Source: Streptantibioticus ferralitis (GTDB lineage: Bacteria > Actinomycetota > Actinomycetes > Streptomycetales > Streptomycetaceae). From it: 49,445 nt of DNA. The notes under the pieces are model-generated. The model saw nothing but the letters and a program-made list of their open reading frames with translations, was not told the DNA's origin and did no database searches. Position numbers and translations under genes: made by a program. The stretch spans positions 1 through 49,445 of the forward strand of contig NZ_JARHTQ010000044.1 of assembly GCF_029223525.1 (NCBI RefSeq), in the 5' to 3' direction. The first letter of the stretch is position 1. Every line of letters begins with the position of its first letter. This document shows positions 16,770 to 24,699 of the stretch, one piece after another.

Positions 16770-16860
16770 TTGGCAGGAGCCCGGAAGGTTTTGTATCGTT
16801 GAGAAACAAAGTGGCTCCACCCGCTTCCCCTGACCGGCGGGTGGGGCCACTGCCTTTTGC
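16770..16860 (+). ncRNA. candidate hairpin small RNA, unit 1
   Basis: A sigma-70-like promoter (TTGGCA at 16770, 18-base spacer, TATCGT at 16794) is followed by GAAACAAA and a 14-bp stem from 16811 to 16850 (GTGGCTCCACCCGC with GCGGGTGGGGCCAC, one T-G wobble), a C-rich loop with CCCCTGACC, then TGCCTTTTGCC. The predicted transcript is about 55 nt. The unit recurs 139 bases downstream with a covarying stem. No ORF explains the conservation. On the other strand the same hairpin followed by TTTGTTT could also terminate transcription. Confidence 0.6.
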
Positions 16861-16909
16861 CGCCGACACCTCGGGCGGCGCTACGGCCAGACCGCCGCGA
16901 CCTGGGCGT

Positions 16910-17000
16910 TTGGCGAGGCGGGGTCTGCTTTGTATCGTAGGGAAACAAAGTGGCTCCGTCCGCAACCCCCTGACCTTCGGACGGAGCCGCTTGCCTCGCC
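16910..17000 (+). ncRNA. candidate hairpin small RNA, unit 2
   Basis: TTGGCG at 16910, a 17-base spacer and TATCGT at 16933 are followed by GAAACAAA and a 13-bp stem from 16950 to 16990 (GTGGCTCCGTCCG with CGGACGGAGCCGC), with a loop containing CCCCCTGACC. Compared with unit 1, the promoter elements, the GAAACAAAGTGGCTCC segment and the loop are conserved, while stem bases change in pairs (for example A-T to G-C, C-G to T-A). It could also serve as the leader of the HAD gene that starts 34 bases downstream. Confidence 0.6.
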
Positions 17001-17023
17001 CGCCCGACTCCAGGAGTGCAGCT

Positions 17024-17686
17024 ATGCGCAGGTCCACGACCGTAGGTGTGTTCAAGGCCGCGCTCCTCGACATGGACGGCACCCTGGTGAACTCCGATGC
17101 GGTGGTGGAGCGTTGCTGGCGGCGCTGGGCCGACGGACACGGGCTTGACCCGGCCGAGGTGCTGAAGGTCGTGCACGGCCGCCAGGGGTACGCGACCATG
17201 GCCGTGCTCCTCCCCGACCGGCCGATGGCCGAGAACCACGCGGAGAACGCCCGCATGCTGGCGGAGGAGACCGCCGACACCGACGGCGTGGTCCCGATCG
17301 CAGGGGCGCCCGCGTTCCTGGCCTCGCTCGCCGAACTGCCGCACGCCCTGGTCACCTCCGCCGACGAGGCCCTGGCCCAGGCCCGGATGACCGCCGCCGG
17401 GCTGCCGATGCCCGAGGTGCGGGTCACCGCGGAACGGGTGAGCGCCAGCAAGCCCGACCCCGAGGGCTTCTTGAAGGGCGCCGCCGAACTGGGATTCGCC
17501 CCCGAGGACTGCGTGGTCTTCGAGGACTCCGAGGCGGGCATCACGGCCGGCCTCGCCGCGGGTATGCGGGTGGTCGGCGTGGGGCCGCGGGCCGCCGCGC
17601 TGAACCCGACCGCGCACATCGACACCCTGGACCAGATACGGGTGGAGGCCGCCTCGGACGGCGGCTTCACCCTCCAGATCGGCTGA
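17024..17686 (+). CDS. HAD-family sugar-phosphatase-like hydrolase
   Basis: A 220-residue HAD subfamily IA protein from ATG 17024 with CAGGAG upstream. Motif I is ALLDMDGTLVNSD (residues 13-25), motif II is LVTSADEAL, motif III is the Lys in SASKPDPEG, motif IV is CVVFEDSEAG. A small helical cap lies at residues 28-85. The closest known functions are 2-deoxyglucose-6-phosphate or other hexose-phosphate phosphatases and phosphoglycolate phosphatase-like enzymes; the substrate is not readable. It may be transcribed from the promoter of hairpin unit 2. Confidence 0.88.
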   Translation: MRRSTTVGVFKAALLDMDGTLVNSDAVVERCWRRWADGHGLDPAEVLKVVHGRQGYATMAVLLPDRPMAENHAENARMLAEETADTDGVVPIAGAPAFLASLAELPHALVTSADEALAQARMTAAGLPMPEVRVTAERVSASKPDPEGFLKGAAELGFAPEDCVVFEDSEAGITAGLAAGMRVVGVGPRAAALNPTAHIDTLDQIRVEAASDGGFTLQIG

Positions 17687-17758
17687 GTCGGCGCATCTCG
17701 GCCGAATGGCGGCGGCACACCCGTCCGTGTGCCGCCGCCGCAGCACAGCAGCCGGACG

Positions 17759-18343
17759 TCAGCCGGCGATCGCCTCGTACAGGCTGAATCCGGCCATCAC
17801 CACCATCACCGCCGCCGCGATCTTCGTGATCAGCGGCAGCGGCACCCGCCGCATCAGCGCCCGTCCGCCGACGATGCCGATCGCGGCGACCGCCCACAGC
17901 GCCAGCACCGCGCCGACGCCGACGGAGAGCGGACTGCCGTAGCGGGCAGCGAGGTTGGCGGTCATGATCTGGGTCAGATCGCCGAACTCGGCGACCAGGA
18001 TGAGCATGAAGCCGCTGCCCGCAACCCGCCAGAAGCTCTGGTCCTTCGGTGCGCTGACCGTCTCGTCATCGTCCCCGTCGTGGTGCCAGAGGATCATGGC
18101 CGCGCCCGCGAGGAAGAGCAGGCCCACCACGCCCTGCACCCACCGGTGCGGCAGCAGCGTCAGCAGGCTGCCCGCCGCGATGGCGATCACGACATGGACC
18201 GCGAAGGCGGCGGCGATGCCGCAGAAGACGTAGCTCGCCCGGAAGCGGGTGCCGAGCATCAGGCTGGCGAGTGCGGTCTTGTCGGGCAGCTCGGCGATGA
18301 AGATGACACCGAAGACGATCGCGGCGACGGTGAGGCTGAACAC
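17759..18343 (-). CDS. GDT1/TMEM165 (UPF0016) family manganese exporter
   Basis: A 194-residue membrane protein with six hydrophobic segments in two similar halves. Each half carries the family E-x-x-D motif: FIAELPDKTALASLMLG and LVAEFGDLTQIMTANLA. Family members transport Mn2+ or Ca2+. A yybP-ykoY manganese riboswitch precedes it at 18433-18552 on the same strand, which strongly supports Mn2+ export as the role. The start is GTG 18343, with AAGGAG about 11 bases upstream. The middle loop (HHDGDDDETVSAPKD) is acidic and His-rich and may bind metal. Confidence 0.92.
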   Translation of the reverse strand: MFSLTVAAIVFGVIFIAELPDKTALASLMLGTRFRASYVFCGIAAAFAVHVVIAIAAGSLLTLLPHRWVQGVVGLLFLAGAAMILWHHDGDDDETVSAPKDQSFWRVAGSGFMLILVAEFGDLTQIMTANLAARYGSPLSVGVGAVLALWAVAAIGIVGGRALMRRVPLPLITKIAAAVMVVMAGFSLYEAIAG

Positions 18344-18432
18344 GGGGTGGGGCTCCTTGGGCGCTCAGGCGCCGCGCCGCAGTTCCTCCGGGAGAGAGGG
18401 GTCGCTTCGGCACGGCAGCGTCGGACACTGCG

Positions 18433-18552
18433 GCCGAAGGTCTCGCTGGCGAGATACGGGACGATCCGTACCAGCCTCCGGGCGCCGGCCGGTTCCGCGA
18501 GGTTCCGGCAGTATGTCGACGATCCGGCGTTGAGCTACTCCCCTTCTGCTGG
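18433..18552 (-). promoter_or_regulatory. yybP-ykoY manganese riboswitch
   Basis: On the minus strand the order of conserved words fits the yybP-ykoY aptamer: AGAAGGGGAGTAGC, then GTCGACATACTGCC, then after a variable GC-rich arm, CCAGCGAGACCTTCGGCC. The B. subtilis example reads GGGGAGUAGC, GUUGACAUAC and GCAAGACCUUUCC, and alx/mntP leaders share the GGGGAGTAG start. The aptamer ends about 90 bases before the GTG of the GDT1-type exporter. Mn2+ binding should raise expression of the exporter. Confidence 0.88.
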
Positions 18553-18567
18553 GGACAGCCTAACGGC

Positions 18568-19389
18568 TCACCCGGTCGGGCTGTCCCGGGTGATCCGGCC
18601 GCGCGCCACCAGTTCCAGCACCACCGTGACCGCCACGGCCTGCACCGCGAGCAGCGCGATCAGCACGAAGAGCTGGACCACCCCCGCCTTCAACGGCGAC
18701 GCGCCGCCGATGAGCATGCCGACGAAGGCGCCGGGCAACGTGACCAAGCCCACGGTCCTGGTCTGGTCGAGTCCCGGGACGAGCGCGGTCGCGGCGGCGG
18801 GCCTGGCGATCTCCAGCCGTGCGTCCCGGTCCAGCAGCCCGATCGCCAGCCCCGCCTCCACCTCGCCGTGCCGGGTGCGCAGTTCGTCCAGCGCGCGCTG
18901 CCCGGCCAGTACGGTCGCGGTGAGCGCGCCGCCGATCAGGATCCCGGCGATCGGGATCAGGGCCACGCCCTTCAGCGGCACCAGCCCCACGACGACGAGC
19001 AGCGCGACGACCGGCAGCGCGCCAGCAGCCACCGGCACGGCCGCCCACCACCAGGTGCGGTTCTTGGTGATACGGCGCCCGGCGGTATGTGAGGCGACGG
19101 CGTACATCACGAAGACGAAGCCGAGCAGCGCGGGCAGATAGTGCACCACCCAGCCGATGACCAGGGAGACCGCGGCCAGTTGGACGACCGCGCGCAGCCC
19201 GGCGAACACGATGGCGCGCGGATAGTTCTCCCGGTCGTCCATGAAGCGGGCGTGGAACGCAACGACGGTGGCCGCGATGAGCAGCGCGGCCAGTACGACG
19301 CCCAGCGTGTAGTTCACCGGGAGCAGCGTGGTGGACGAGGCGGCGGCGGACACCGGCCCACCGTATGGCAGTTGGCGCTTTGGCGACAT
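18568..19389 (-). CDS. FetB-type (UPF0014) metal-export ABC permease
   Basis: A 273-residue membrane protein. Family features: YTLGVVLAALLIAATVVAFH, GLRAVVQLAAVSLVIGWVVH, a conserved ITKNRTWWWAAVPVA segment, ALDELRTRHGEVEAGLAIGL and TVGLVTLPGAFVGMLIGGASP, then a final pair of helices. In E. coli FetB works with the ATPase FetA in iron export. No FetA is adjacent here. It lies immediately before the manganese riboswitch and Mn exporter on the same strand, so the two form a metal-efflux pair. GTG 19356 is an alternative start, 11 residues in. Confidence 0.85.
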   Translation of the reverse strand: MSPKRQLPYGGPVSAAASSTTLLPVNYTLGVVLAALLIAATVVAFHARFMDDRENYPRAIVFAGLRAVVQLAAVSLVIGWVVHYLPALLGFVFVMYAVASHTAGRRITKNRTWWWAAVPVAAGALPVVALLVVVGLVPLKGVALIPIAGILIGGALTATVLAGQRALDELRTRHGEVEAGLAIGLLDRDARLEIARPAAATALVPGLDQTRTVGLVTLPGAFVGMLIGGASPLKAGVVQLFVLIALLAVQAVAVTVVLELVARGRITRDSPTG

Positions 19390-19406
19390 ACTTGAAACTT
19401 GCAGAA

Positions 19407-19425
19407 TTTAGTTAGCGGGACCTAA
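19407..19425. promoter_or_regulatory. candidate DtxR/IdeR-type iron box
   Basis: TTTAGTTAGCGGGACCTAA matches the actinobacterial iron box consensus TTAGGTTAGGCTAACCTAA at 13 of 19 positions, with the mismatches mainly central. It lies 18 bases upstream of the FetB-type gene and 48 bases upstream of the DoxX gene, so it could govern either. It is weaker than a typical strong box. Confidence 0.4.
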
Positions 19426-19472
19426 TCTCGGTATCCGTTCGGGTCCGTCCCCCACCGACCGAGGAGAACCCC

Positions 19473-19907
19473 GTGCCTTCCACCGAGACCGCCAAACCCC
19501 ATGTGCTCGCGCTGTTCCGAATAGTGACCGGCGTCCTGTTCGCCTGCCACGGTGCCGCCGCCCTGTTCGGCATCCTCGGCGGCGCCGTCGGCACGCACGG
19601 CGGCACGGTGCCCACCGGCGTCTGGCCGTACTGGTACGCGGCGGTCATCCAGCTCGTCGGCGGCGCGCTGGTGGCCCTTGGGCTCGGCACCCGGATCGCG
19701 GCGCTGATCAGTTCCGGCTCCATGGCGTACGCGTACTTCACGGTGCACGCCAAGATGGCGCTCTGGCCGCTGCAGAACGGCGGCGAAGCCGCCGCCCTGT
19801 ACTCCTGGGTGTTCCTGCTGATCGTCTTCACCGGCCCGGGCGCCTGGGCGCTGGACGCGCTCTTCTCCGGTCGGCGGAGGAACACCGCCGAGGTCGCCAC
19901 CGCCTGA
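19473..19907 (+). CDS. DoxX family membrane protein
   Basis: A 144-residue protein from GTG 19473 behind GAGGAG. It has four hydrophobic segments in the DoxX pattern: VLALFRIVTGVLFACHGAAA, then WPYWYAAVIQLVGGALVALG, SSGSMAYAYFTVHAKMALWP, and YSWVFLLIVFTGPGAWALDA. DoxX proteins take part in membrane redox or thiol stress responses in actinobacteria (MRC complex) and in quinone-related roles elsewhere. It is divergent from the FetB-type gene. Confidence 0.88.
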   Translation: MPSTETAKPHVLALFRIVTGVLFACHGAAALFGILGGAVGTHGGTVPTGVWPYWYAAVIQLVGGALVALGLGTRIAALISSGSMAYAYFTVHAKMALWPLQNGGEAAALYSWVFLLIVFTGPGAWALDALFSGRRRNTAEVATA

Positions 19908-20071
19908 TCCGGCGGACGGTGCGGGGCCGTGCCCGCGCTTGTGCGGACGCTGTGAGTCCGTTATGAGAACAACGTCACGCGGCCCCACACGACGACCGCC
20001 GCAGCCCCACGCGTACGCTGTACGGCTGTGGCGCGCAGACCGCCCGCCCCTACAGTGCGTGCGGACCAGGA

Positions 20072-20704
20072 GTGACGACGGTGCTCGAACGAGTGAGTTC
20101 ACTGGTCGACTCGCCATGGGTCCTCGCACTTGTCGGACTCTCCGTCCTGCTCGACGTCTTCCTGCCGGTGCTGCCCAGCGGGGTGCTGCTGATATCCGCC
20201 GCCACCGCGGGCACGGCGAACTCCAACGGCGCCAAGGACTTCCGGGACGTCCTCGAACTGCTGGTGTGTGCGTCCGCAGCGTCCTGCCTGGGCGATCTGG
20301 CGGCCTACCGCCTCGCCTACCGCGGCGGCGACTGGCTCGACCGGCGCCTTGAGCGGTCACGCCGGCTGTCCTCCGCCCAGGAACGGCTCGGCCAGGTGCT
20401 GCTGCGCGGCGGCGGTGCACTGGTGGTGCTGGCGCGCTTCGCCCCCGCGGGGCGTTCCGTGGTGAGCCTGGGCGCGGGGGCGGCGCATCGCCGCCCCGTC
20501 GAGTTCCTGCCCTGGTCAGCTCTGGCCGGTCTGGTGTGGGCCGCCTACGGCGTCGGCCTTGGCTACGTCGGCGGCAGATGGCTGGGCGCCACCTGGCTGG
20601 CCACCGCGGTCTCCCTGCTCGCACTGTTCGGCGCGGGCGCGATCGCCGCCTACATCTTCCGCCGCGAACGCCGCGAGGAATCGGTCCCCGCCGAAGCGGG
20701 CTGA
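20072..20704 (+). CDS. DedA/VTT-domain membrane protein
   Basis: A 210-residue membrane protein from GTG 20072 with CCAGGAG directly upstream. The DedA/VTT pattern is visible: LLDVFLPVLPSGVLLISAAT near residue 28, CLGDLAAYRLAYRGGDW, then VLARFAPAGRSVVSLGAG and a C-terminal helix pair. The family includes lipid scramblases and undecaprenyl-phosphate translocases. It is a shorter and more divergent member than typical DedA proteins, so the function stays general. Confidence 0.75.
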   Translation: MTTVLERVSSLVDSPWVLALVGLSVLLDVFLPVLPSGVLLISAATAGTANSNGAKDFRDVLELLVCASAASCLGDLAAYRLAYRGGDWLDRRLERSRRLSSAQERLGQVLLRGGGALVVLARFAPAGRSVVSLGAGAAHRRPVEFLPWSALAGLVWAAYGVGLGYVGGRWLGATWLATAVSLLALFGAGAIAAYIFRRERREESVPAEAG

Positions 20705-20732
20705 TCCTTCGCGCGCCAGCGCGACGGGGCCC

Positions 20733-20806
20733 GGGGGCTCGCCCCCAGAAACGAGACCTCCTCGACGCCCGCCCGCCGAAATGGGGGTCCGGGGGCTCGC
20801 CCCCGG
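20733..20806. terminator. paired GC-rich hairpins between convergent genes
   Basis: GGGGGCTCGCCCCC at 20733 and CCGGGGGCTCGCCCCCGG at 20789 are two hairpins of the same type. They separate the plus-strand DedA-like gene from the minus-strand DUF6227 gene. The same hairpin word, GGGGGTCCGGGGG, occurs in the tandem repeat at 21771. Confidence 0.7.
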
Positions 20807-20873
20807 AGAAAAAGGAACCCCGTCGACGGCTGCCCCACCGTGGGGGCGAACCATGCGCGCTGAGCCGCCCGAC

Positions 20874-21734
20874 TCAGCGCGCCTCGCGGCGATCCGCCGA
20901 GACGCGGGCCGCCATCTCGTCGAGGTAGACCTCGCAGATGGGGTGGCCGCCGGGCGTGATGGTGTGCTCCAGCTCCCACAGGCTGAGCTTGCCGCCGTCG
21001 GCGAGCAGGAACGCGTGCTCGTACAGCGCCCATTCGGCGATGACGCCCTCAACCCTGGTGTGCCGCATGGTCACCAGGGTCGTCTCATGTGCCACCGCCG
21101 ACCGCAGCCGCTGCCGTACCGGCTCACCCGGGCGGTCGCCGTTCTCCGCGCGGCGCAGTACCCGCCAGGCGTGATCGGCGGAGTTGTCCTGCGCGTACTC
21201 GTGGCGCGCATCGGCGAGGCCCGCCTCGCCGCGTGGGCCGTCCCGGCCGACGTCGAAGTGGACCTCCGCGATCAACCGCTCCTTGCCGAAGTCGAATTCG
21301 GGGAAGACCGAGTCGCCGAACCGCTCACGCAGCCGCGCCTCCACCGACTCCTGGGCGGTGTGCAGCTCCCGCACCACCTCGCCGTCGGTGCCGGTGTCGT
21401 CCTCGATCTCCCACAGCGTCTCGCTGCTGCCGTCGGCGAGCAGGAAGACATGCTTGACCGTGCGATGGCCGCGGGTCCGGGTCGGCCCCTTGCAGAAGCG
21501 CATCGAGTGCAGATCGACACAGTGCATCAACGCGGTGCGCAACCGCCTCAGCAGCGTCTGGTCCAAATCGGCGGCGTTCCGTGCGCGGGCGAGCAGCCGG
21601 TCGAGGTGACTGGCCGGATCGTCGTCGTACGGCTCCAAGGCGTCGCCACCCGATCGCGTGTTGTCCATATGACCCTCCCGCGCCTCGCTCCGCCATTCCC
21701 CGCCGAGCGCTTCGTACACTTTTCGCACACTCAC
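20874..21734 (-). CDS. DUF6227 family protein
   Basis: A 286-residue acidic soluble protein starting MSVRKVYEALGGEWRSEARE (GTG 21734). It contains two similar halves: LRTALMHCVDLHSMRF with KHVFLLADGSSETLWEIEDD, and LRSAVAHETTLVTMRH with EHAFLLADGGKLSLWELEHT, so it arose by internal duplication. I recall this as DUF6227, a Streptomyces family of unknown function. It is a single gene, separated from the response regulator by the 58-bp tandem repeat. Confidence 0.8.
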   Translation of the reverse strand: MSVRKVYEALGGEWRSEAREGHMDNTRSGGDALEPYDDDPASHLDRLLARARNAADLDQTLLRRLRTALMHCVDLHSMRFCKGPTRTRGHRTVKHVFLLADGSSETLWEIEDDTGTDGEVVRELHTAQESVEARLRERFGDSVFPEFDFGKERLIAEVHFDVGRDGPRGEAGLADARHEYAQDNSADHAWRVLRRAENGDRPGEPVRQRLRSAVAHETTLVTMRHTRVEGVIAEWALYEHAFLLADGGKLSLWELEHTITPGGHPICEVYLDEMAARVSADRREAR

Positions 21735-21770
21735 CGTAGCGGGTCAACTGCCGTACGTGTCCGATGTTTA

Positions 21771-21948
21771 ACTCAAGACGCTTGTATTCGGCTGGGGGTC
21801 CGGGGGTCGCCCCCCGAGACTACGCAGCACTCAAGACGCTTGTATTCGGCTGGGGGTCCGGGGGTCGCCCCCCGAGACTACGCAGCACTCAAGACGCTTG
21901 TATTCGGCTGGGGGTGCGGGGGTCGCCCCCCCCCCGAGACTACGCAGT
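21771..21948. repeat. 58-62 bp tandem repeat, three units, seeded at a gene's 3' end
   Basis: Units start at 21771, 21829 and 21887, each beginning ACTCAAGACGCTTGTATTCG and containing a GGGGGTCCGGGGGTCGCCCC hairpin. The third is 62 bases because its C-run is longer. The partial next unit (CTCAAGACGG at 21950) is the stop codon end of the response regulator. So each repeat reproduces the gene's last bases plus its terminator. Confidence 0.92.
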
Positions 21949-21950
21949 GC

Positions 21951-22610
21951 TCAAGACGGCTTGATGAGCCGGGTCTCGTACGCGAAGACCACGGCCTGCA
22001 CCCGGTCCCGCAGTTCCAGCTTGACCAGGACGCGGCTGAGATGGGTCTTCACCGTGGCCTCCGCCAGATGCAGTTCCGCGGCGATCTCCGCGTTGGACTT
22101 GCCCTTGGCCACTTCGGTGAGGATCTCCAGCTCGCGGGCGGTCAGCCGGTCGAGACGGGAGTCCATCGGGCCGTCGGGGGTGGGCAGTTGATGCGCGCAG
22201 GTCTCCAGCAGCCGCCGGGTCACCCGGGGCGAGACCACCGCGTCGCCGGCGGCGACCGTGCGGATCGCGCTGAGCAGTTCCTCCGGCAGGGCGTTCTTGA
22301 TCAGGAAGCCGGAGGCGCCCGCCCGCAACCCGGCGAAGGCGTACTCGTCGAGGTCGAAGGTGGTCAGGATCAGCACCCGGGTGTCCGGGCAGGCGGCGAT
22401 GATCGCCTCGGTCGCGTCGATGCCGTCCATACCGGGCATCCGTACGTCCATCAGCACCACGTCCGGCTGGAGTTGCCGCGCGAGGCGCACCGCCTCCGCA
22501 CCGTCCCCGGCCTCGCCGACCACGGCGAGATCGGACTGCGACTCCAGTACGAGGTTGAACGCGACCCGCATCAACGGCTGATCGTCGACGAGCAGGACCC
22601 CGATCGTCAC
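21951..22610 (-). CDS. NarL/LuxR-type response regulator
   Basis: A 219-residue two-domain regulator. The receiver (residues 1-120) has the acidic pocket at VDDQ and phospho-accepting Asp55 in VVLMDVRMPGMDG, Thr in ILTTFD and Lys in FLIKNALP. The C-terminal LuxR HTH (residues 150-215) has LTARELEILTEVAKGKSNAE and ATVKTHLSRVLVKL. GTG 22610 overlaps the stop of the kinase gene by four bases. It is the last gene of a four-gene operon with an ABC transporter, as in systems that sense and export cell-envelope-active peptides. Confidence 0.95.
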   Translation of the reverse strand: MTIGVLLVDDQPLMRVAFNLVLESQSDLAVVGEAGDGAEAVRLARQLQPDVVLMDVRMPGMDGIDATEAIIAACPDTRVLILTTFDLDEYAFAGLRAGASGFLIKNALPEELLSAIRTVAAGDAVVSPRVTRRLLETCAHQLPTPDGPMDSRLDRLTARELEILTEVAKGKSNAEIAAELHLAEATVKTHLSRVLVKLELRDRVQAVVFAYETRLIKPS

Positions 22611-23830
22611 GACTCCCCTTCCACATCCACCGGTTCCAGGTCCCCCAGTTTCAGACAGGTGGCCACCCGCCAGCCACCGCCGGGCAGCGGCCCGGCCTCA
22701 AGGTGCCCGCCGTAGGCGGCGACCCGGTCCCGCATCCCGTCGATCCCGTGCCCGCCCTCCCCGGACGACGGCACGGGGTGGCCGTCGTCGCGGATCTCGA
22801 CCTCCACGCGATCGCCGGGGCAGCTTACGCGGACCGAGGCGCGCGCTCCGGCGGCGGCGTGTTTGAGGGTGTTGGTCAGTGCCTCCTGCACCAGCCGGTA
22901 CACGGTGAGCTGCGCCGCCGCCGGAACGGACGCGGCATCGCCCTCGACCCGCAGCCGCACCGGCAGTCCCACCGCGCGGACCTGGGTGGCGAGAGCGTCC
23001 AGCTGGGCGATGCCGGGCTGCGGATGGCGCAGCGCGTCCGGTTCGTCGGCTCGCAGCACGCCGAGGAAGCGCCGCATGTCGGTCAGCGCCTGCCGTCCGG
23101 TGCCGGAGACCTGCTCCATGGCCGCGGCCGCCTTCTCCGGGGCGCGCGGCGCGGCGAAGGCCGCACCGTCGGCGAGCGCGACCATGACCGACAGGCTGTG
23201 GGTGACGATGTCGTGCATCTCGCGGGCGATCCGCGCCCGTTCACCCGCGACGGCGAGCTGTGCCCGCTGGTCGCGCTCCCGCTCCAGCCGGGCGGCACGG
23301 TCCTCCAGTGCCGCCAGGTACGCCCGGCGGTTGTGCATGTTGGCGCCGATCATCCCGGCGGCCAGCGCCAGCCCGCACAGCGCGACGAACACCTTCGTAC
23401 CGCGCTCCGGGCTGGCCCAGCGGTACGCCGCCATCAGGTTGCCCACCGCGATCACCGCGAACGCGACGGCGGTACGGCGGCGTGAGCCGTGCGCGGCCAC
23501 CGTGTACAGCGCCACCAGCAGCGCGACATCGCCCGGCAGCACCCGTCCCGCGTACAGCCACTGGGCCAGGGCGACCGCGGCGACCACCGCGAAGACCAGG
23601 TACGGTGCGCGGCGCCGCCAGGCCAGCGGCAGCAGCAGCGCGAACTGGTAGCACAACAGCTGCGGGTCGTGGCCGAACACCGGGTGCGCGGGCGCCGTGG
23701 TCACCATCGCCAGCAGCGCCACCAGCAGGGTGTCGCCCACCACCGGGTGGCGCCCGGCGAACTCGCGCAGCCCGGAGCCCCGGGGCGGCAGCACCGCCCC
23801 GGGGCTCTGGTCGTGTTCGATCCGCGTCAC
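22607..23830 (-). CDS. sensor histidine kinase (NarL-type partner)
   Basis: A 407-residue protein from GTG 23830, overlapping the upstream permease stop (GTGA). About five to six hydrophobic segments occupy residues 25-170, followed by a coiled region (ALEDRAARLERERDQRAQLA). The HisKA_3 dimerisation box is RARIAREMHDIVTHSLSVMV with the phospho-His. The ATPase domain has EALTNTLKHAAAG (N box) and GGHGIDGMRDRVAAYGGHLE (G box). It should phosphorylate the regulator at 21951. The extracytoplasmic loops are short, so it probably senses at the membrane or through the linked transporter. Confidence 0.93.
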   Translation of the reverse strand: MTRIEHDQSPGAVLPPRGSGLREFAGRHPVVGDTLLVALLAMVTTAPAHPVFGHDPQLLCYQFALLLPLAWRRRAPYLVFAVVAAVALAQWLYAGRVLPGDVALLVALYTVAAHGSRRRTAVAFAVIAVGNLMAAYRWASPERGTKVFVALCGLALAAGMIGANMHNRRAYLAALEDRAARLERERDQRAQLAVAGERARIAREMHDIVTHSLSVMVALADGAAFAAPRAPEKAAAAMEQVSGTGRQALTDMRRFLGVLRADEPDALRHPQPGIAQLDALATQVRAVGLPVRLRVEGDAASVPAAAQLTVYRLVQEALTNTLKHAAAGARASVRVSCPGDRVEVEIRDDGHPVPSSGEGGHGIDGMRDRVAAYGGHLEAGPLPGGGWRVATCLKLGDLEPVDVEGES

Positions 23831-24699
23831 GCATCCCGCCGCTTGAGCAGCACCGCCGCGATCACCACGGTCACGGCCACGTACCCGGCGAACAGGCCGG
23901 CACCGGTCCACGGGGCGAGTTGGTGGGGTTCGGTGTGCAGGACGGTCAGTGCCTGCCCGGCGTTGCTCGGCAGGTACGGGCCGATGTTGTCCACCCAGGA
24001 GGACGGCAGCGCGTGCAGGATCAGCGGCAGCACGAACAGCATGCCGAAGACGCTCGCTATGCCGCCGGGCGTGGACCGGGTCACCGCGCCCATGGCGACG
24101 CCGAACAGGCCGACCAGGGTGAGGTAGATCGCCGTGCCGAAGACCACCCGGGGCACACCCGAAGCCGACAGCGTGGTCTGGATGTGCTGGGAGGAGAGCA
24201 TCGACTGTCCCGCGAAGAAGGACAGCAGCGAGGCGACGGAGGCGAGGACCAGGGTCACACCGCCGAACACCGCCATCTTGGCCCACAGCACCGGCAGCCG
24301 CCGGGGCACCGCGGACAGCGTGGCCCGGATCATGCCCGTGGAGTACTCACCTGTGATCACCAGCACGCCGAGCACCCCGATGGCGAGCTGCGCGAAGACG
24401 TACCCGTCGATGCTGCGGCCCGCGGCGTCGAAGTTCGCCCGCTCCGCCATGGGCAGATGGTTCCAGCGGTTGGCGGCGGCCCAGCAGGCGAGCAGGGCGA
24501 TGCCGATCATGGCGGCGACCGCGATCAGCAGGGTCAGGTAGGTGGAACGCAGCGAACGGAACTTGATCCACTCCGAGTTCAGGACTCGGCTCTGCGTCAC
24601 CTTGCCACTGCGCGCGGTGGGGGCGGACACGGTCGAATCGGCACTGCGGCCCGCAGGGCCACCGTCGAGGGTGGTGGCGGGCGACGGGCGGGAGCTCAT
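23827..24699 (-). CDS. ABC transporter permease
   Basis: A 290-residue protein. The first ~40 residues are a Ser/Thr/Ala-rich cytoplasmic leader, followed by SEWIKFRSLRSTYLTLLIAV and five further hydrophobic segments (ITGEYSTGMIRATLSAVPRR is the conserved ABC-2 segment). It overlaps both neighbours by four bases, so the operon is tightly coupled. It acts with the ATPase at 24696 to export a substrate, likely a peptide antibiotic or lipid-linked compound, judged from the linked kinase and regulator. Confidence 0.9.
   Translation of the reverse strand: MSSRPSPATTLDGGPAGRSADSTVSAPTARSGKVTQSRVLNSEWIKFRSLRSTYLTLLIAVAAMIGIALLACWAAANRWNHLPMAERANFDAAGRSIDGYVFAQLAIGVLGVLVITGEYSTGMIRATLSAVPRRLPVLWAKMAVFGGVTLVLASVASLLSFFAGQSMLSSQHIQTTLSASGVPRVVFGTAIYLTLVGLFGVAMGAVTRSTPGGIASVFGMLFVLPLILHALPSSWVDNIGPYLPSNAGQALTVLHTEPHQLAPWTGAGLFAGYVAVTVVIAAVLLKRRDA

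Noticed and set aside
16370-17746. Long minus-strand frames across the hairpin units and HAD gene
   Set aside because: They are antisense to the HAD gene; repeated peptide words (ATLF-x-x-DTK) simply reflect the two hairpin units.
21764-21964. Plus-strand frame reading repeated TLVFGWG-like peptides
   Set aside because: It is only the translation of the 58-bp tandem repeat.
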